Below are positions 34,890 through 45,510 of a stretch of 64,000 nt of DNA, piece after piece. This stretch comes from Pseudomonadota bacterium. Its GTDB lineage: Bacteria; Pseudomonadota; Alphaproteobacteria; Rhizobiales; Tepidamorphaceae. Each line of letters opens with the position of its first letter. Position 1 is the stretch's first letter. The stretch is from positions 62,001-126,000 of the forward strand of contig JAEWYT010000088.1 of assembly GCA_023458595.1 (NCBI GenBank), written 5' to 3'. The notes beneath the pieces were generated by a model. It was not told the origin of the DNA. It made no database searches and worked only from the letters and a program-made list of their open reading frames with translations. The position numbers and the translations under genes were made by a program.

Positions 34890-35753
34890 GTGGCTGCATT
34901 CAGGTCCCTCGCGGAGGCGATCGAGGACAACGTCCGCGACGGCGACAGCGTCGCGATGGAAGGTTTCACGCACCTGATCCCCTGTGCGGCCGGCCACGAG
35001 GTCATCCGTCAGGGCCGCAGACACCTGACGCTCTACCGGATGACGCCGGACCTGATCTACGACCAGCTTATCGGCATGGGCGCGGCGGACAAGCTCGTGT
35101 TCTCGTGGGGCGGGAATCCGGGCGTCGGCTCGCTGCACCGGTTCCGCGACGCGGTGGAGAACGGCTGGCCGCACAGGCTCGAGATCGAGGAGCACAGCCA
35201 CGCGGCGATGGCGAACGCCTACGACGCCGGCGCGGCGAACCTGCCCTTCGCGGTGTTCCGCGGCTATATCGGCGCCGACCTGCCGAAGGTGAACCCGACC
35301 ATCAGGCACGTCACCTGCCCCTACACGGGAGAGCAGCTCGCGACCGTGCCGGCGATCCGGCCGGATGTCGCGATCGTCCACGCGCTGAAGGCCGACCGGG
35401 AGGGCAACGTGCTGCTGGAGGGCATCGTCGGCGTGCAGAAGGAAGCCGTGCTCGCCGCGAAGCGCTCGGTCGTCACCGTCGAGGAGATCGTCGACGATCT
35501 CGGCGACGTCTCGCCGAACGCGGTGGTCCTGCCGGCATGGACGATGACGGCGATCGCCGAGGTGCCCGGCGGGGCGCATCCCTCCTACGCGCACGGCTAC
35601 TACAAGCGCGACAACGCGTACTACAAGGCATGGGACGACATCGCGCGCCAGCGCGATACATTTCTCGCCTGGATGGCGGAAAACGTCCTCGGCAAGGGAC
35701 CGGAGGTCTACGCCCGCTATGCGCGGCCCCGGAGTTCCGCGGGAGGAGCGTGA
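34890..35753 (+). CDS. 3-oxoadipate/glutaconate-type CoA-transferase subunit A
   Basis: A 287-residue subunit of a family I CoA-transferase. GFTHLIPCAAGHEVIRQG at about residues 26-43 and SWGGNPGVGSLHRFRDA fit the GctA/CatI subgroup rather than the shorter PcaI of Pseudomonas putida. In the beta-ketoadipate pathway the enzyme moves CoA from succinyl-CoA to 3-oxoadipate. The GTG at 34890, preceded by GAGG, gives the family N-terminus; a frame from 34806 crosses the operator. It stands first in the pca-type operon. Confidence 0.82.
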   Translation: MAAFRSLAEAIEDNVRDGDSVAMEGFTHLIPCAAGHEVIRQGRRHLTLYRMTPDLIYDQLIGMGAADKLVFSWGGNPGVGSLHRFRDAVENGWPHRLEIEEHSHAAMANAYDAGAANLPFAVFRGYIGADLPKVNPTIRHVTCPYTGEQLATVPAIRPDVAIVHALKADREGNVLLEGIVGVQKEAVLAAKRSVVTVEEIVDDLGDVSPNAVVLPAWTMTAIAEVPGGAHPSYAHGYYKRDNAYYKAWDDIARQRDTFLAWMAENVLGKGPEVYARYARPRSSAGGA

Positions 35754-35757
35754 ACAC

Positions 35758-36522
35758 ATGAGCCACACCGCCAACGAAATGATGACGATCGCCGCGGCGC
35801 GGCCGCTGAAGAACAGCGACGTCTGCTTCGTCGGCATCGGCGCGCCCTCGGCCGCCTGCAACCTCGCCCGCCTGACGCACGCCCCAGACATCACGCTCAT
35901 CTACGAGTCGGGCACGATCGGCACGCGGCCGGACGTGCTGCCGCTGTCGATCGGCGACGGCGAGCTCTGCGACACGGCGCTGACGACCGTGCCGGTGCCG
36001 GAGATGTTCCGCTACTGGCTGCAGGGCGGGCGCATCACGCTCGGCTTCCTCGGCGGCGCGCAGATCGACCGCTTCGCCAACCTCAACACGACCGTGGTCG
36101 GCCCCTACGACAAGCCGAAGGTGCGCCTGCCCGGCGGCGGCGGCGCGCCGGAGATCGCCAGCCACTGCGGCGAGATCCTCATCACCATGGCGCTCTCGCC
36201 GCGCGGCTTCGTCGACCGCCTCGACTTCATCACCTCGATGGGCCACGGCGAGGGCGGCGACCATCGCCGGCGGCTCGGCCTGAAGACCAGGGGCCCGACC
36301 AGGGTCATCACCGACCTTTGCGTTCTGGAGCCCGATCCGGAGACGAAGGAGCTGACCGTCGTCTCGATCCATCCGGGCGTCGAACGGGACCGGATAAAGG
36401 AGGCGTGCGGCTGGCCGATCCGGTTTTCCGGAGAGGTCGTCGAAACGCCCGCCCCGACGGCAGAGGAACTGGACACGCTGCGCGCGCTGCAGGAGCGCAC
36501 GCGCCGCGCCCACGCCGCCTGA
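35758..36522 (+). CDS. 3-oxoadipate/glutaconate-type CoA-transferase subunit B
   Basis: A 254-residue partner of the preceding subunit, four bases downstream. The catalytic glutamate is in TLIYESGTIGT (about residue 54), where the covalent CoA-thioester intermediate forms. FVGIGAPSAACNLAR and GGGGAPEIASHC are family motifs. GAGG overlaps the end of subunit A and serves as its ribosome-binding site. Together with pcaHG it suggests the enzyme acts on 3-oxoadipate, though a glutaconate-like substrate is not excluded. Confidence 0.82.
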   Translation: MSHTANEMMTIAAARPLKNSDVCFVGIGAPSAACNLARLTHAPDITLIYESGTIGTRPDVLPLSIGDGELCDTALTTVPVPEMFRYWLQGGRITLGFLGGAQIDRFANLNTTVVGPYDKPKVRLPGGGGAPEIASHCGEILITMALSPRGFVDRLDFITSMGHGEGGDHRRRLGLKTRGPTRVITDLCVLEPDPETKELTVVSIHPGVERDRIKEACGWPIRFSGEVVETPAPTAEELDTLRALQERTRRAHAA

Positions 36523-36587
36523 ACCGAGGCTCCGGCCGGCCGCCGCGTGGGGGCGGCGCCGGCCGCAACAAGAAGGAAACCGAAGAG

Positions 36588-37292
36588 ATGAGCGACCTGC
36601 CAGGCTACCGGCTCGTCACGCCGGACAGCGCGCCCGAGCATCCGTTCCCGGACTACCGGTCGAACCCGCTGCGGGTGCCGAAGCGGCCGCTGATGATCCT
36701 GCCGCACACGCTCTCCGAGATCACCGGCCCCGTCTACGGGCACGAGGGCGTGCGGCCGGAGGAGGCCGATCTCACCCGCCAGCACGGCGGCGAGCCGCTG
36801 GGCGAGCGCATCATCGTGCACGGCCGCGTGCTCGACGAGGACGGCCGGCCGGTGCGCAACAGCCTCGTCGAGATCTGGCAGGCGAACGCGGCGGGCCGCT
36901 ACATCCACCAGCGCGACCAGCATCCCGCCCCGATCGACCCGAACTTCACCGGCGCGGGCCGCTGCGTCACCGACGACGACGGCTACTACCGGTTCGTGAC
37001 CGTCAAGCCCGGCGCCTATCCCTGGCGCAACCACCACAACGCCTGGCGGCCGGCGCACATCCACTTCTCGCTGTTCGGGGCGAGCTTCATGCAGCGCCTC
37101 GTCACGCAGATGTACTTCCCCGGCGACCCGCTGTTCCCCTTCGACCCGATCTTCAACTCGGTGACCGACGAGAAGGCGCGGCAGCGGATGATCTCGAGCT
37201 TCGACCTCGACGCGACGCAGCCCGAATGGGCGCTCGCCTTCAAATGGGACATCGTGCTGCGCGGTCGCGAGGCGACCCCGATGGAGGATTGA
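36588..37292 (+). CDS. pcaH: protocatechuate 3,4-dioxygenase beta subunit
   Basis: A 234-residue catalytic subunit that opens the ring of protocatechuate between its two hydroxyls to give 3-carboxy-cis,cis-muconate. All four iron ligands of the family are visible: Tyr in AAGRYIHQRD, Tyr in KPGAYPWRN, and two His in RPAHIHFSLFG. The start ATG has a good AAGGA upstream. A longer frame reading back to 36318 is not credible. pcaG follows two bases later. Confidence 0.95.
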   Translation: MSDLPGYRLVTPDSAPEHPFPDYRSNPLRVPKRPLMILPHTLSEITGPVYGHEGVRPEEADLTRQHGGEPLGERIIVHGRVLDEDGRPVRNSLVEIWQANAAGRYIHQRDQHPAPIDPNFTGAGRCVTDDDGYYRFVTVKPGAYPWRNHHNAWRPAHIHFSLFGASFMQRLVTQMYFPGDPLFPFDPIFNSVTDEKARQRMISSFDLDATQPEWALAFKWDIVLRGREATPMED

Positions 37293-37294
37293 TC

Positions 37295-37861
37295 ATGTCG
37301 AAGACGACCCCGTCGCAGACCGTCGGTCCGTTCTTCCATTTCGGCCTGACCGACACCTACGAGATCGACGATCTCGCCGGCACCGGGTCCAGGGGCGAGC
37401 GCATCGTCATCGAGGGCCACGTCCTCGACGGCGAGGGCCAGCCCGTTCCCGACTGCATGATCGAGGTCTGGCAGGCGAACGCCGCCGGCAAGTACGACCA
37501 TCCCGAGGACGACCAGGACAAGCCGGTCGACCTCGCCTTCCGCGGCTTCGGCCGGGTCGGCACCGATCCGGAGGGCCGCTTCCATTTCCGCACCGTGAAG
37601 CCCGGCCCCGTGCGCGGCCGCGGCAACGCCCTGCAGGCGCCGCACATCCTCGTGCAGGTCTACGCGCGCGGCCTGCTGAAGCAGCTCGTCACGCGCATCT
37701 ACCTCGAGGGCGAGCCGCTCAACGACACCGATCCGGTGCTCGCCATGATCGAGGACGCAGGCGCGCGGGGCAGCCTGATCGCGCGCGACAAGGGCGACGG
37801 CCACTTCCACTGGGACATCATCCTGCAGGGCGAGAACGAGACCCAGTTCTTCGAGGCGTGA
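37295..37861 (+). CDS. pcaG: protocatechuate 3,4-dioxygenase alpha subunit
   Basis: A 188-residue structural partner of PcaH, starting two bases after its stop. TPSQTVGPFFHFGL is the conserved N-terminus and IEVWQANAAGKYDHPEDD corresponds to the beta-subunit iron region. The His-x-His pair is replaced here (APHILVQVYARG), as expected for the non-catalytic subunit. It is last in the operon; pcaB, pcaC, pcaD and pcaQ are not in the window. Confidence 0.95.
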   Translation: MSKTTPSQTVGPFFHFGLTDTYEIDDLAGTGSRGERIVIEGHVLDGEGQPVPDCMIEVWQANAAGKYDHPEDDQDKPVDLAFRGFGRVGTDPEGRFHFRTVKPGPVRGRGNALQAPHILVQVYARGLLKQLVTRIYLEGEPLNDTDPVLAMIEDAGARGSLIARDKGDGHFHWDIILQGENETQFFEA

Positions 37862-37931
37862 GGCCTGGGGCATCGCAGGCCGGCGCTCGAGCTTATGTCC
37901 ATGCCGCACCCCGCACCCCACACTCCGTCAG

Positions 37932-38012
37932 GCCCGGGCTTGTCCCGGGTATCCACGAACGGCCGCTCCAAGAATGAAACCGTGGATGGCCGGGACGAGC
38001 CCGGCCATGACG
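37932..38012. repeat. compound palindrome between pcaG and lrgB
   Basis: GCCCGGGCTTGTCCCGGGT at 37932-37950 and a GGCCGGG/CCCGGCC hairpin at about 37987-38005 are joined by ATCCACG (37951-37957) and its complement CGTGGAT (37981-37987). The whole can fold as a cruciform-like structure with three stems. It occupies a convergent gap, so it may stop both transcripts. The layout resembles paired dispersed palindromes. Confidence 0.6.
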
Positions 38013-38036
38013 CCGAGGGTGTGGTAGGCTCTGCCC

Positions 38037-38756
38037 CTACCCCAGCAGCCGGGCGAGCAGCGGCACGATCACGGCGGTGGCGAGCGCGTTGAGGCCCATG
38101 GCGATGCCGGCGAAGGCGCCGGCCAGCTCGCTCACCTGGAAGGCGCGGGCGGTGCCGATGCCGTGCGAGGCGACGCCGACGGCGAAGCCGCGGGCGGCAT
38201 AGTCCTTCAGACCGAGCAGGTTCAGGAGCGGCGTCGCGGTCATGGCGCCGACGATGCCGGTCAGGATGACGAGCACCGCGGTCAGCGAGGGCAGGCCGCC
38301 GATCTTCTCGGCGATGCCCATGGCGATCGGCGTCGTCACCGATTTGGGCGCGAGCGACAGGACGCTCTCGCGGCTCGCGCCGAGCGTCATGGCGATGCCG
38401 ACCGCGCTGACGACTGCGGTGAGAGAGCCGGCGAGCAGTGCGGCCGCCATCGGCAGCACGGCGCGCCTGACCCGTTTCCACTGCGCGTAGAGCGGGACGG
38501 CGAGCGCAACGGTGGCCGGGCCGAGCAGGAAGTGCACGAACTGGGCGCCGTCGAAATAGGTCTCGTAGGGCGTGCGGCTCACGAGCAGCACCGCCACGAG
38601 CACGACGATCGCGACCGCGACCGGCTGGACGACCGGGTTGCGGTTCAGGCGCTCGAACATCGCGACGCCGATCAGGTAGGCGAGAAGCGTCGCCGTCAGC
38701 CACAGAAGCGGCGTGGCGGAGAGGTAGACCCAGATGTCTCCGAACGGACCGGTCAC
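38037..38756 (-). CDS. lrgB: LrgB/CidB-family membrane protein
   Basis: A 239-residue polytopic membrane protein. GASRESVLSLAPKSVTTPIAMGIAEKIGG and the later ASHGIGTARAF are the LrgB signatures. With LrgA it forms a complex once seen as an anti-holin and now linked in several organisms to export or uptake of small organic acids such as pyruvate or glycolate. The GTG at 38756 overlaps the lrgA stop by four bases. It ends a tight minus-strand run that begins at gyrB. Confidence 0.88.
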   Translation of the reverse strand: MTGPFGDIWVYLSATPLLWLTATLLAYLIGVAMFERLNRNPVVQPVAVAIVVLVAVLLVSRTPYETYFDGAQFVHFLLGPATVALAVPLYAQWKRVRRAVLPMAAALLAGSLTAVVSAVGIAMTLGASRESVLSLAPKSVTTPIAMGIAEKIGGLPSLTAVLVILTGIVGAMTATPLLNLLGLKDYAARGFAVGVASHGIGTARAFQVSELAGAFAGIAMGLNALATAVIVPLLARLLG

Positions 38757-39121
38757 CGCTCCTCCCCGTCCGTTTCGGTCGCGCCGACGATCTTCGAGAC
38801 GCCGACGAAGACGAGCGCGGAGACGGCGATCGTCGCCCAGGTCGACAGGAGCAGCGCGGCGACGAGGGCGAGCCATTCCGCGCCGATTCGCTCGAAATGC
38901 AGGATGACACCGACGCCGGCCGGCACGAACAGCAAAGACAGATGCGAGAGCAGGCCGCTCGCGGTCTCGCGCAGGGCCTGCGGGATCCTGCCGGACACGG
39001 CCATGGCGAGCAGCAGGAAGACGAGGCCCATGACCGGGCCGGGGACCGGCAGGCCGATCAGCCTGACGAGCACCTCGCCGGCGAGCTGACAGGCGAGCAG
39101 CGCGGTGAGGGCGGCGATCAT
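38753..39121 (-). CDS. lrgA: LrgA/CidA-family membrane protein
   Basis: A 122-residue protein with four membrane helices. LPVPGPVMGLVFLLLAM near residue 25 and the segment LSLLFVPAGVGVILHF are the CidA/LrgA hallmarks. It is the partner of LrgB, with which it overlaps. It starts nine bases after the DUF1697 stop codon, so it may be co-transcribed with that gene and gyrB rather than from its own promoter. Confidence 0.88.
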   Translation of the reverse strand: MIAALTALLACQLAGEVLVRLIGLPVPGPVMGLVFLLLAMAVSGRIPQALRETASGLLSHLSLLFVPAGVGVILHFERIGAEWLALVAALLLSTWATIAVSALVFVGVSKIVGATETDGEER

Positions 39122-39130
39122 GTCGGGATA

Positions 39131-39706
39131 CTAGCGCGATTTGCCACGGTTCGGCGCGCCCCCGTGCTCACCGGCGAGCGCGAGGAGCTTCAGCACCGTA
39201 TTCCAGTTTCGGCCGGTTCCGTGCAAGCCGAGCCTGCGGTCGATCAGGTCGCTCGTCAGCTTCGAGCGGCCGACGCCGTTTGGATAGTGGAGATAGAGGT
39301 CCGCCCCGGAAAGCGCGAATTCCTCCGGCCCGCCGTGCGCGGCGCGCAGCCGCGCCGCCGCCCCGGCGTCGGGAGCGGCATCCAGGAACATGACGGCGAC
39401 CCTGGTCGGATCGGCGGCGGCGGCTTCGGTGAACGGATTGCCCGCGACGATTTCGGCGAGCCGCGCGGGCGTGCGCAGGACGACCGGCGCGCGGAAGGCG
39501 AAGTCGGCCTCGATCGCGTCCGCCAGCCTTCCGGCGACGGCGGCGGGCGACGCGCGGCCGGCGTCGAACAGCACATTGCCGCTGCGCAGATACGTCGCGA
39601 CGCGCGTGAAGCCGAGGCCCTCGCAGCAGGCCTTCAGCGCCTTCATGTCGACCGGCCGGTTTCCGGCGATGTTGACGCCGCGCAGGAGGGCGACATAGGT
39701 CGTCAC
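39131..39706 (-). CDS. DUF1697 domain protein
   Basis: A 191-residue cytoplasmic protein. VTTYVALLRGVNIAGNRPVDM at the N-terminus, VATYLRSGNVLFD and LHGTGRNWNTVLKLLAL are the conserved DUF1697 blocks. No biochemical role is established for the family. The GTG at 39706 is 14 bases past the gyrB stop. A much longer frame exists upstream but it only shadows gyrB. The position between gyrB and lrgAB gives no functional hint. Confidence 0.85.
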   Translation of the reverse strand: MTTYVALLRGVNIAGNRPVDMKALKACCEGLGFTRVATYLRSGNVLFDAGRASPAAVAGRLADAIEADFAFRAPVVLRTPARLAEIVAGNPFTEAAAADPTRVAVMFLDAAPDAGAAARLRAAHGGPEEFALSGADLYLHYPNGVGRSKLTSDLIDRRLGLHGTGRNWNTVLKLLALAGEHGGAPNRGKSR

Positions 39707-39720
39707 GGCGACGACCGCCT

Positions 39721-42237
<2,517 letters not shown>

Positions 42238-42336
42238 CTAGCATTTTCCGGGGTCGTCTGCCGACCCCCGCAGGACGAAATTCACTGCTTGGTATATGGG
42301 GTGCGAAGGCCCTTTCGGCAAACGCGGGAAAGGGCT

Positions 42337-42951
42337 TCAGGAGCGGGTGGCGATTGCCGCCGCGGCACCCATCATGGTGGCGCCGGCGACCCGGTTCAGG
42401 ATGCGGCGGGCGGAGGGGCTCTCGAACAGGAGCCGGGCGCGCGCGGCGAGCGCGGCGTAGCCGCCGATGACGCCGAGCAGGACGATCGCCACGACCACCG
42501 ACATCTCGGCGAAACCGAGCGCGGTCAGGCCGCCGAGATCGACGATCGTCGGCAGGAGCGCGAGGTAGAACAGGATCACCTTCGGGTTTCCGAGCGTGAC
42601 GAAGAGGCCCGCGAGGAAGGCGCCGGAAGGCCTGCGTCCGCCGCGCACCGGCAGCGCCTCGGCATGGGGATGGGCGAAGAACAGGCGGATGCCCAGATAG
42701 ACGAGATAGGCGGCACCGACCCAGCGGATCAGCGTGAACAGCGTGCCGAAGGTCGCGGCGATGACGCCGAGGCCCAGCGCGGCGGCGCTGAGATAGACGA
42801 GGTCGCCGGCGATCAGCCCGAGCACCATCGGCAGCGCCGGCGCGAAGCCGGCGCCGAGCGCACGGGCGACCACGGCGGCGACGCCGGGCCCGGGAATGGC
42901 CGCGGCAAGCGCCAGCGCCGCGGCGAAGGTGAGGAGGCTCGTCCAGTCCAT
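42337..42951 (-). CDS. LysE/RhtB-family amino-acid exporter
   Basis: A 204-residue membrane protein with about six helices. The opening LTFAAALALAAAIPGPGVAAVVARAL carries the PGP motif of the LysE/RhtB family, and FLAGLFVTLGNPKVILFYLALLP is the second conserved block. Members export amino acids or derivatives such as homoserine lactone and threonine. The ATG at 42951 is used. It lies between recF and gyrB on the same strand, where most bacteria have nothing, and is probably a later insertion. Its substrate is unknown. Confidence 0.88.
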   Translation of the reverse strand: MDWTSLLTFAAALALAAAIPGPGVAAVVARALGAGFAPALPMVLGLIAGDLVYLSAAALGLGVIAATFGTLFTLIRWVGAAYLVYLGIRLFFAHPHAEALPVRGGRRPSGAFLAGLFVTLGNPKVILFYLALLPTIVDLGGLTALGFAEMSVVVAIVLLGVIGGYAALAARARLLFESPSARRILNRVAGATMMGAAAAIATRS

Positions 42952-43005
42952 GGCGCATTTTCTATCGGAAAGCGCGAAGGCCGGGAAGCGGGCGGGAAGG
43001 AGGAT

Positions 43006-43019
43006 CCCGCTTTCGCGGG
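43006..43019. repeat. CCCGC-TTTC-GCGGG hairpin between recF and lysE-type gene
   Basis: A perfect 5-bp stem within GGATCCCGCTTTCGCGGGGA, in the 98-base gap downstream of recF. A related hairpin (CCCCGC-GAAG-GCGGGG) lies at 49615-49630, so this looks like another small dispersed palindrome that could also attenuate transcription into the lysE-type gene. Confidence 0.5.
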
Positions 43020-43049
43020 GATGAGCGAACCCTGGAAGGGGGCGGACCG

Positions 43050-44213
43050 TCAGGCCGGCGTCAGCACGCCGTTCGCCACCTCGAAGCCCTGGGAATCCCC
43101 GGCGATGTCGGCGAAGAGCGCGCGGTCGGTGCCGGTCATCCAGGCCTGCGAGCCGAGCGCCAGGATCTCGGCGAAGAGGGCGGCGCGGCGCATGTCGTCG
43201 AGATGGGCGGCGACCTCGTCGAGGAGGAGAAGCGGCGCGACGCCGCCCGAGGCCTCCGTCACCAGCCGCGCATGGGCGAGGATCAGCGCGATCAGCAAGC
43301 CCTTCTGCTCGCCCGTCGAGGCGAGCGCGGCAGGAACGCCGCGGGCACGGTGGCTGACGGCGAGGTCGCAGCGGTGCGGCCCGTCGAGCGTGCGCCCGGC
43401 GGCGGCGTCGCGTGGCCGCGTCCGCCGCAGGCCGGCGCGGTAGTCGGCCTCGACGTCGACGGCGGCGCGGCCGGGAAGCGCGTCCTCGAACGCCCCCTCG
43501 ATGGCGATGCCGGGATCGGGAAAGACGCCGCCGGCGCGCGCGTCGAGGGCAGCCGTGAGCCTCTCCATCGCCTGGGCGCGGGCGGTGGCCACCGCGACGG
43601 CGAGCTCGGCCATGGTCTGCTCGACGCCGTCGAGCCACCGCGCGTCCGGGCGCGGCTCCTCCAGGAGCCGGTTGCGCTGGCGCATCGCCTTCTCGAAGTC
43701 GGCGACGCGGGCCGCATGTCCCGGATCGAGGGTGAGCACCAGCCTGTCGAGGAAGCGGCGGCGGTCCGACGCCGGCCCGGTGAAGAGACCGTCCATCGAG
43801 GGGGTGAGCCAGAGCGCGCGGACGATCTCGGCGAGCGTGCCGACGGAGGGCGCCGGCTCGTGGTTGACACGGGCGACGCGGCCGCCGTCGCCGCGCCGGT
43901 AGCCGGTGCCGATGTCGATCTCCCCGCCCGGACGATCGATCGTCGCGGCGACGGCGAAGGCGTCCGCGCCGATGCGGATCACGCTGTCGAGCTGCGCGCC
44001 GCGCAGGCCGCGACCGGCGGTCAGGTAGGAGACGGCCTCGAGCAGGTTGGTCTTGCCCGCCCCGTTCGCCCCGGTCAGCACGACGGGGCGCGGGTCGAGG
44101 TCGAGGCGAAGATGCGCGTAGTTGCGGAAATCGGTCAGCGTCAGGCGGACGACGGCGACGCGGCCGTCCGGGCCGTCGCCGGATTCGCTCAGGGAAAAGC
44201 GGGAATTCGGCAG
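43050..44213 (-). CDS. recF: DNA replication and repair protein RecF, apparent CTG start
   Basis: A RecF of about 387 residues, which binds ssDNA-dsDNA junctions and loads RecA at gaps. Visible: VRLTLTDFRNYAHLRLDLD, Walker A TGANGAGKTN, and near the end LLLDEVAAHLDD (Walker B). In frame there is no ATG, GTG or TTG between the dnaN stop (44256-44258) and a GTG at 44081. That GTG sits only two residues before the Walker A motif, so it would remove the first beta strands. The best candidate is CTG at 44213, eight bases after GGAGGG; CTG at 44192 is an alternative. A base error or re-initiation after dnaN is also possible. Confidence 0.85.
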   Translation of the reverse strand: MPNSRFSLSESGDGPDGRVAVVRLTLTDFRNYAHLRLDLDPRPVVLTGANGAGKTNLLEAVSYLTAGRGLRGAQLDSVIRIGADAFAVAATIDRPGGEIDIGTGYRRGDGGRVARVNHEPAPSVGTLAEIVRALWLTPSMDGLFTGPASDRRRFLDRLVLTLDPGHAARVADFEKAMRQRNRLLEEPRPDARWLDGVEQTMAELAVAVATARAQAMERLTAALDARAGGVFPDPGIAIEGAFEDALPGRAAVDVEADYRAGLRRTRPRDAAAGRTLDGPHRCDLAVSHRARGVPAALASTGEQKGLLIALILAHARLVTEASGGVAPLLLLDEVAAHLDDMRRAALFAEILALGSQAWMTGTDRALFADIAGDSQGFEVANGVLTPA

Positions 44214-44221
44214 GGCAACCG

Positions 44222-44227
44222 CCCTCC
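44222..44227 (-). promoter_or_regulatory. ribosome-binding site GGAGGG that decides the recF start
   Basis: On the minus strand GGAGGG is followed by eight bases and then CTG at 44213, a near-ideal distance. It lies 29 bases past the dnaN stop codon. No standard start codon in the recF frame lies downstream of it before the Walker A region. Confidence 0.55.
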
Positions 44228-44255
44228 GCGCCAGTGTTCCGTCAGACCCGCCGCG

Positions 44256-45374
44256 TCAAACCCGCATCGGCATCAGCACGTAGAGCGCCGCGCGGTCGCC
44301 CTCGTCGCAGATCAGCGTCGGGGAGCCCGGATCGGCGAGCTCGAAGCGCGCCTCGCCCGTCTCGAGCTGGCCGGTGATGTCGAGCAGATAGCGGGCGTTG
44401 AAGCCGATCTCCAGCGCATCGGCGGAATAGCCCACGGGAATCTCCTCGGTGGCGCTGCCGGAATCGGGATTGTTGACGGTCAGCACCAGCCGCTCGTCGC
44501 CGATCGCGAGCTTGACGGCACGGCCGCGCTCGCTCGACACGGTCGAGACGAGGTCGACGGCGCGGGCGAAGGATTCCCGGTCGACCTTCATGATCTTGTC
44601 GTTGCCCGAGGGGATCACCCGGCCGTAGTCGGGGAAGGTGCCGTCGATCAGCTTGGAGGTCAGCACCACCTGGCCGATGGTGAAGCGGATCTTGTTGGCC
44701 GACAGCTCGATGCCGACGGTCTCCTCGGGGTCCTCCAGCAGCCGCTGCAGCTCCTGCACCGCCTTGCGCGGCACGATGATGCCGGGCATGCCGTCCGCGC
44801 CGGCCGGCGCCTCGGTCTGGACACGGGCGAGACGGTGCCCGTCGGTCGCCACCGCCCGCAGCACGAGGCCGTCGCCGTCGTCGACGGTATGCAGGTAGAT
44901 GCCGTTCAGGTAGTAGCGCGTCTCCTCCTGGGAGATCGCGAACTGGGTCTTGTCGATCAGCCGCTTCAGGGCGGCGGCGGGCACGACGAAACGGTGGCTG
45001 AACTCGCCGGCGGTGATGTCCGGGAAGTCGGACTCGGGCAAGGTCTGCAGCGAGAAGCGCGCGTGGCCGGCCGACAGCACGATGGTGCCGGAATCGGGGC
45101 CGGACTCGAGCGCCACCTGGGCGCCGTCGGGCAGCTTCCTGACGATGTCGTAGACGACGTGGGCCGGGACCGTGGTGGCCCCGTCCTGGGAGACGTCGGC
45201 GGCGGCCGTCTCGACCACCTCGATGTCGAGGTCCGTCGCCTTGAGCCGCAGCGCCGCGCCGTCCGCGCGGATCAGCACGTTCGAAAGGATCGGTATCGTA
45301 TTGCGCCGCTCCACGACGCGGTGCACGTGACCGAGCGACTTTAGGAACGCGGCGCGTTCGAGCGTGACACGCAT
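44256..45374 (-). CDS. dnaN: DNA polymerase III beta sliding clamp
   Basis: A 372-residue ring-forming clamp that tethers DNA polymerase to DNA. The N-terminus MRVTLERAAFLKSLGHVHRVVERRNTIPILSNVLI and C-terminus DEGDRAALYVLMPMRV are typical, as is DGHRLARVQTEAP. The ATG at 45374 is preferred to one 66 bases upstream, which adds non-family residues. It is 136 bases downstream of dnaA and followed 42 bases later by the recF CTG in the same frame. Confidence 0.97.
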   Translation of the reverse strand: MRVTLERAAFLKSLGHVHRVVERRNTIPILSNVLIRADGAALRLKATDLDIEVVETAAADVSQDGATTVPAHVVYDIVRKLPDGAQVALESGPDSGTIVLSAGHARFSLQTLPESDFPDITAGEFSHRFVVPAAALKRLIDKTQFAISQEETRYYLNGIYLHTVDDGDGLVLRAVATDGHRLARVQTEAPAGADGMPGIIVPRKAVQELQRLLEDPEETVGIELSANKIRFTIGQVVLTSKLIDGTFPDYGRVIPSGNDKIMKVDRESFARAVDLVSTVSSERGRAVKLAIGDERLVLTVNNPDSGSATEEIPVGYSADALEIGFNARYLLDITGQLETGEARFELADPGSPTLICDEGDRAALYVLMPMRV

Positions 45375-45510
45375 GGTCAGGAATCCTGTCGTCTCGCCGG
45401 CCGGTGAAATACCCGCCGGCGTGTCCACCCCATACCCCACAGGGAAAGGGAAGTGAACTTGCCCAGAATGAGCGGGTTTTGCAAGACCGGGAGGGGGCGA
45501 AGGGAGGGCG

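Noticed and set aside
42305..42338. Terminator after the LysE-type gene (GAAGGCCCTTTC / GAAAGGGCTTC)
   Set aside because: The stem overlaps the stop codon, contains a bulge and is not followed by a T-run.
44081..44081. GTG as the start of recF
   Set aside because: It would begin two residues before the Walker A motif and discard conserved N-terminal strands that are plainly encoded upstream.
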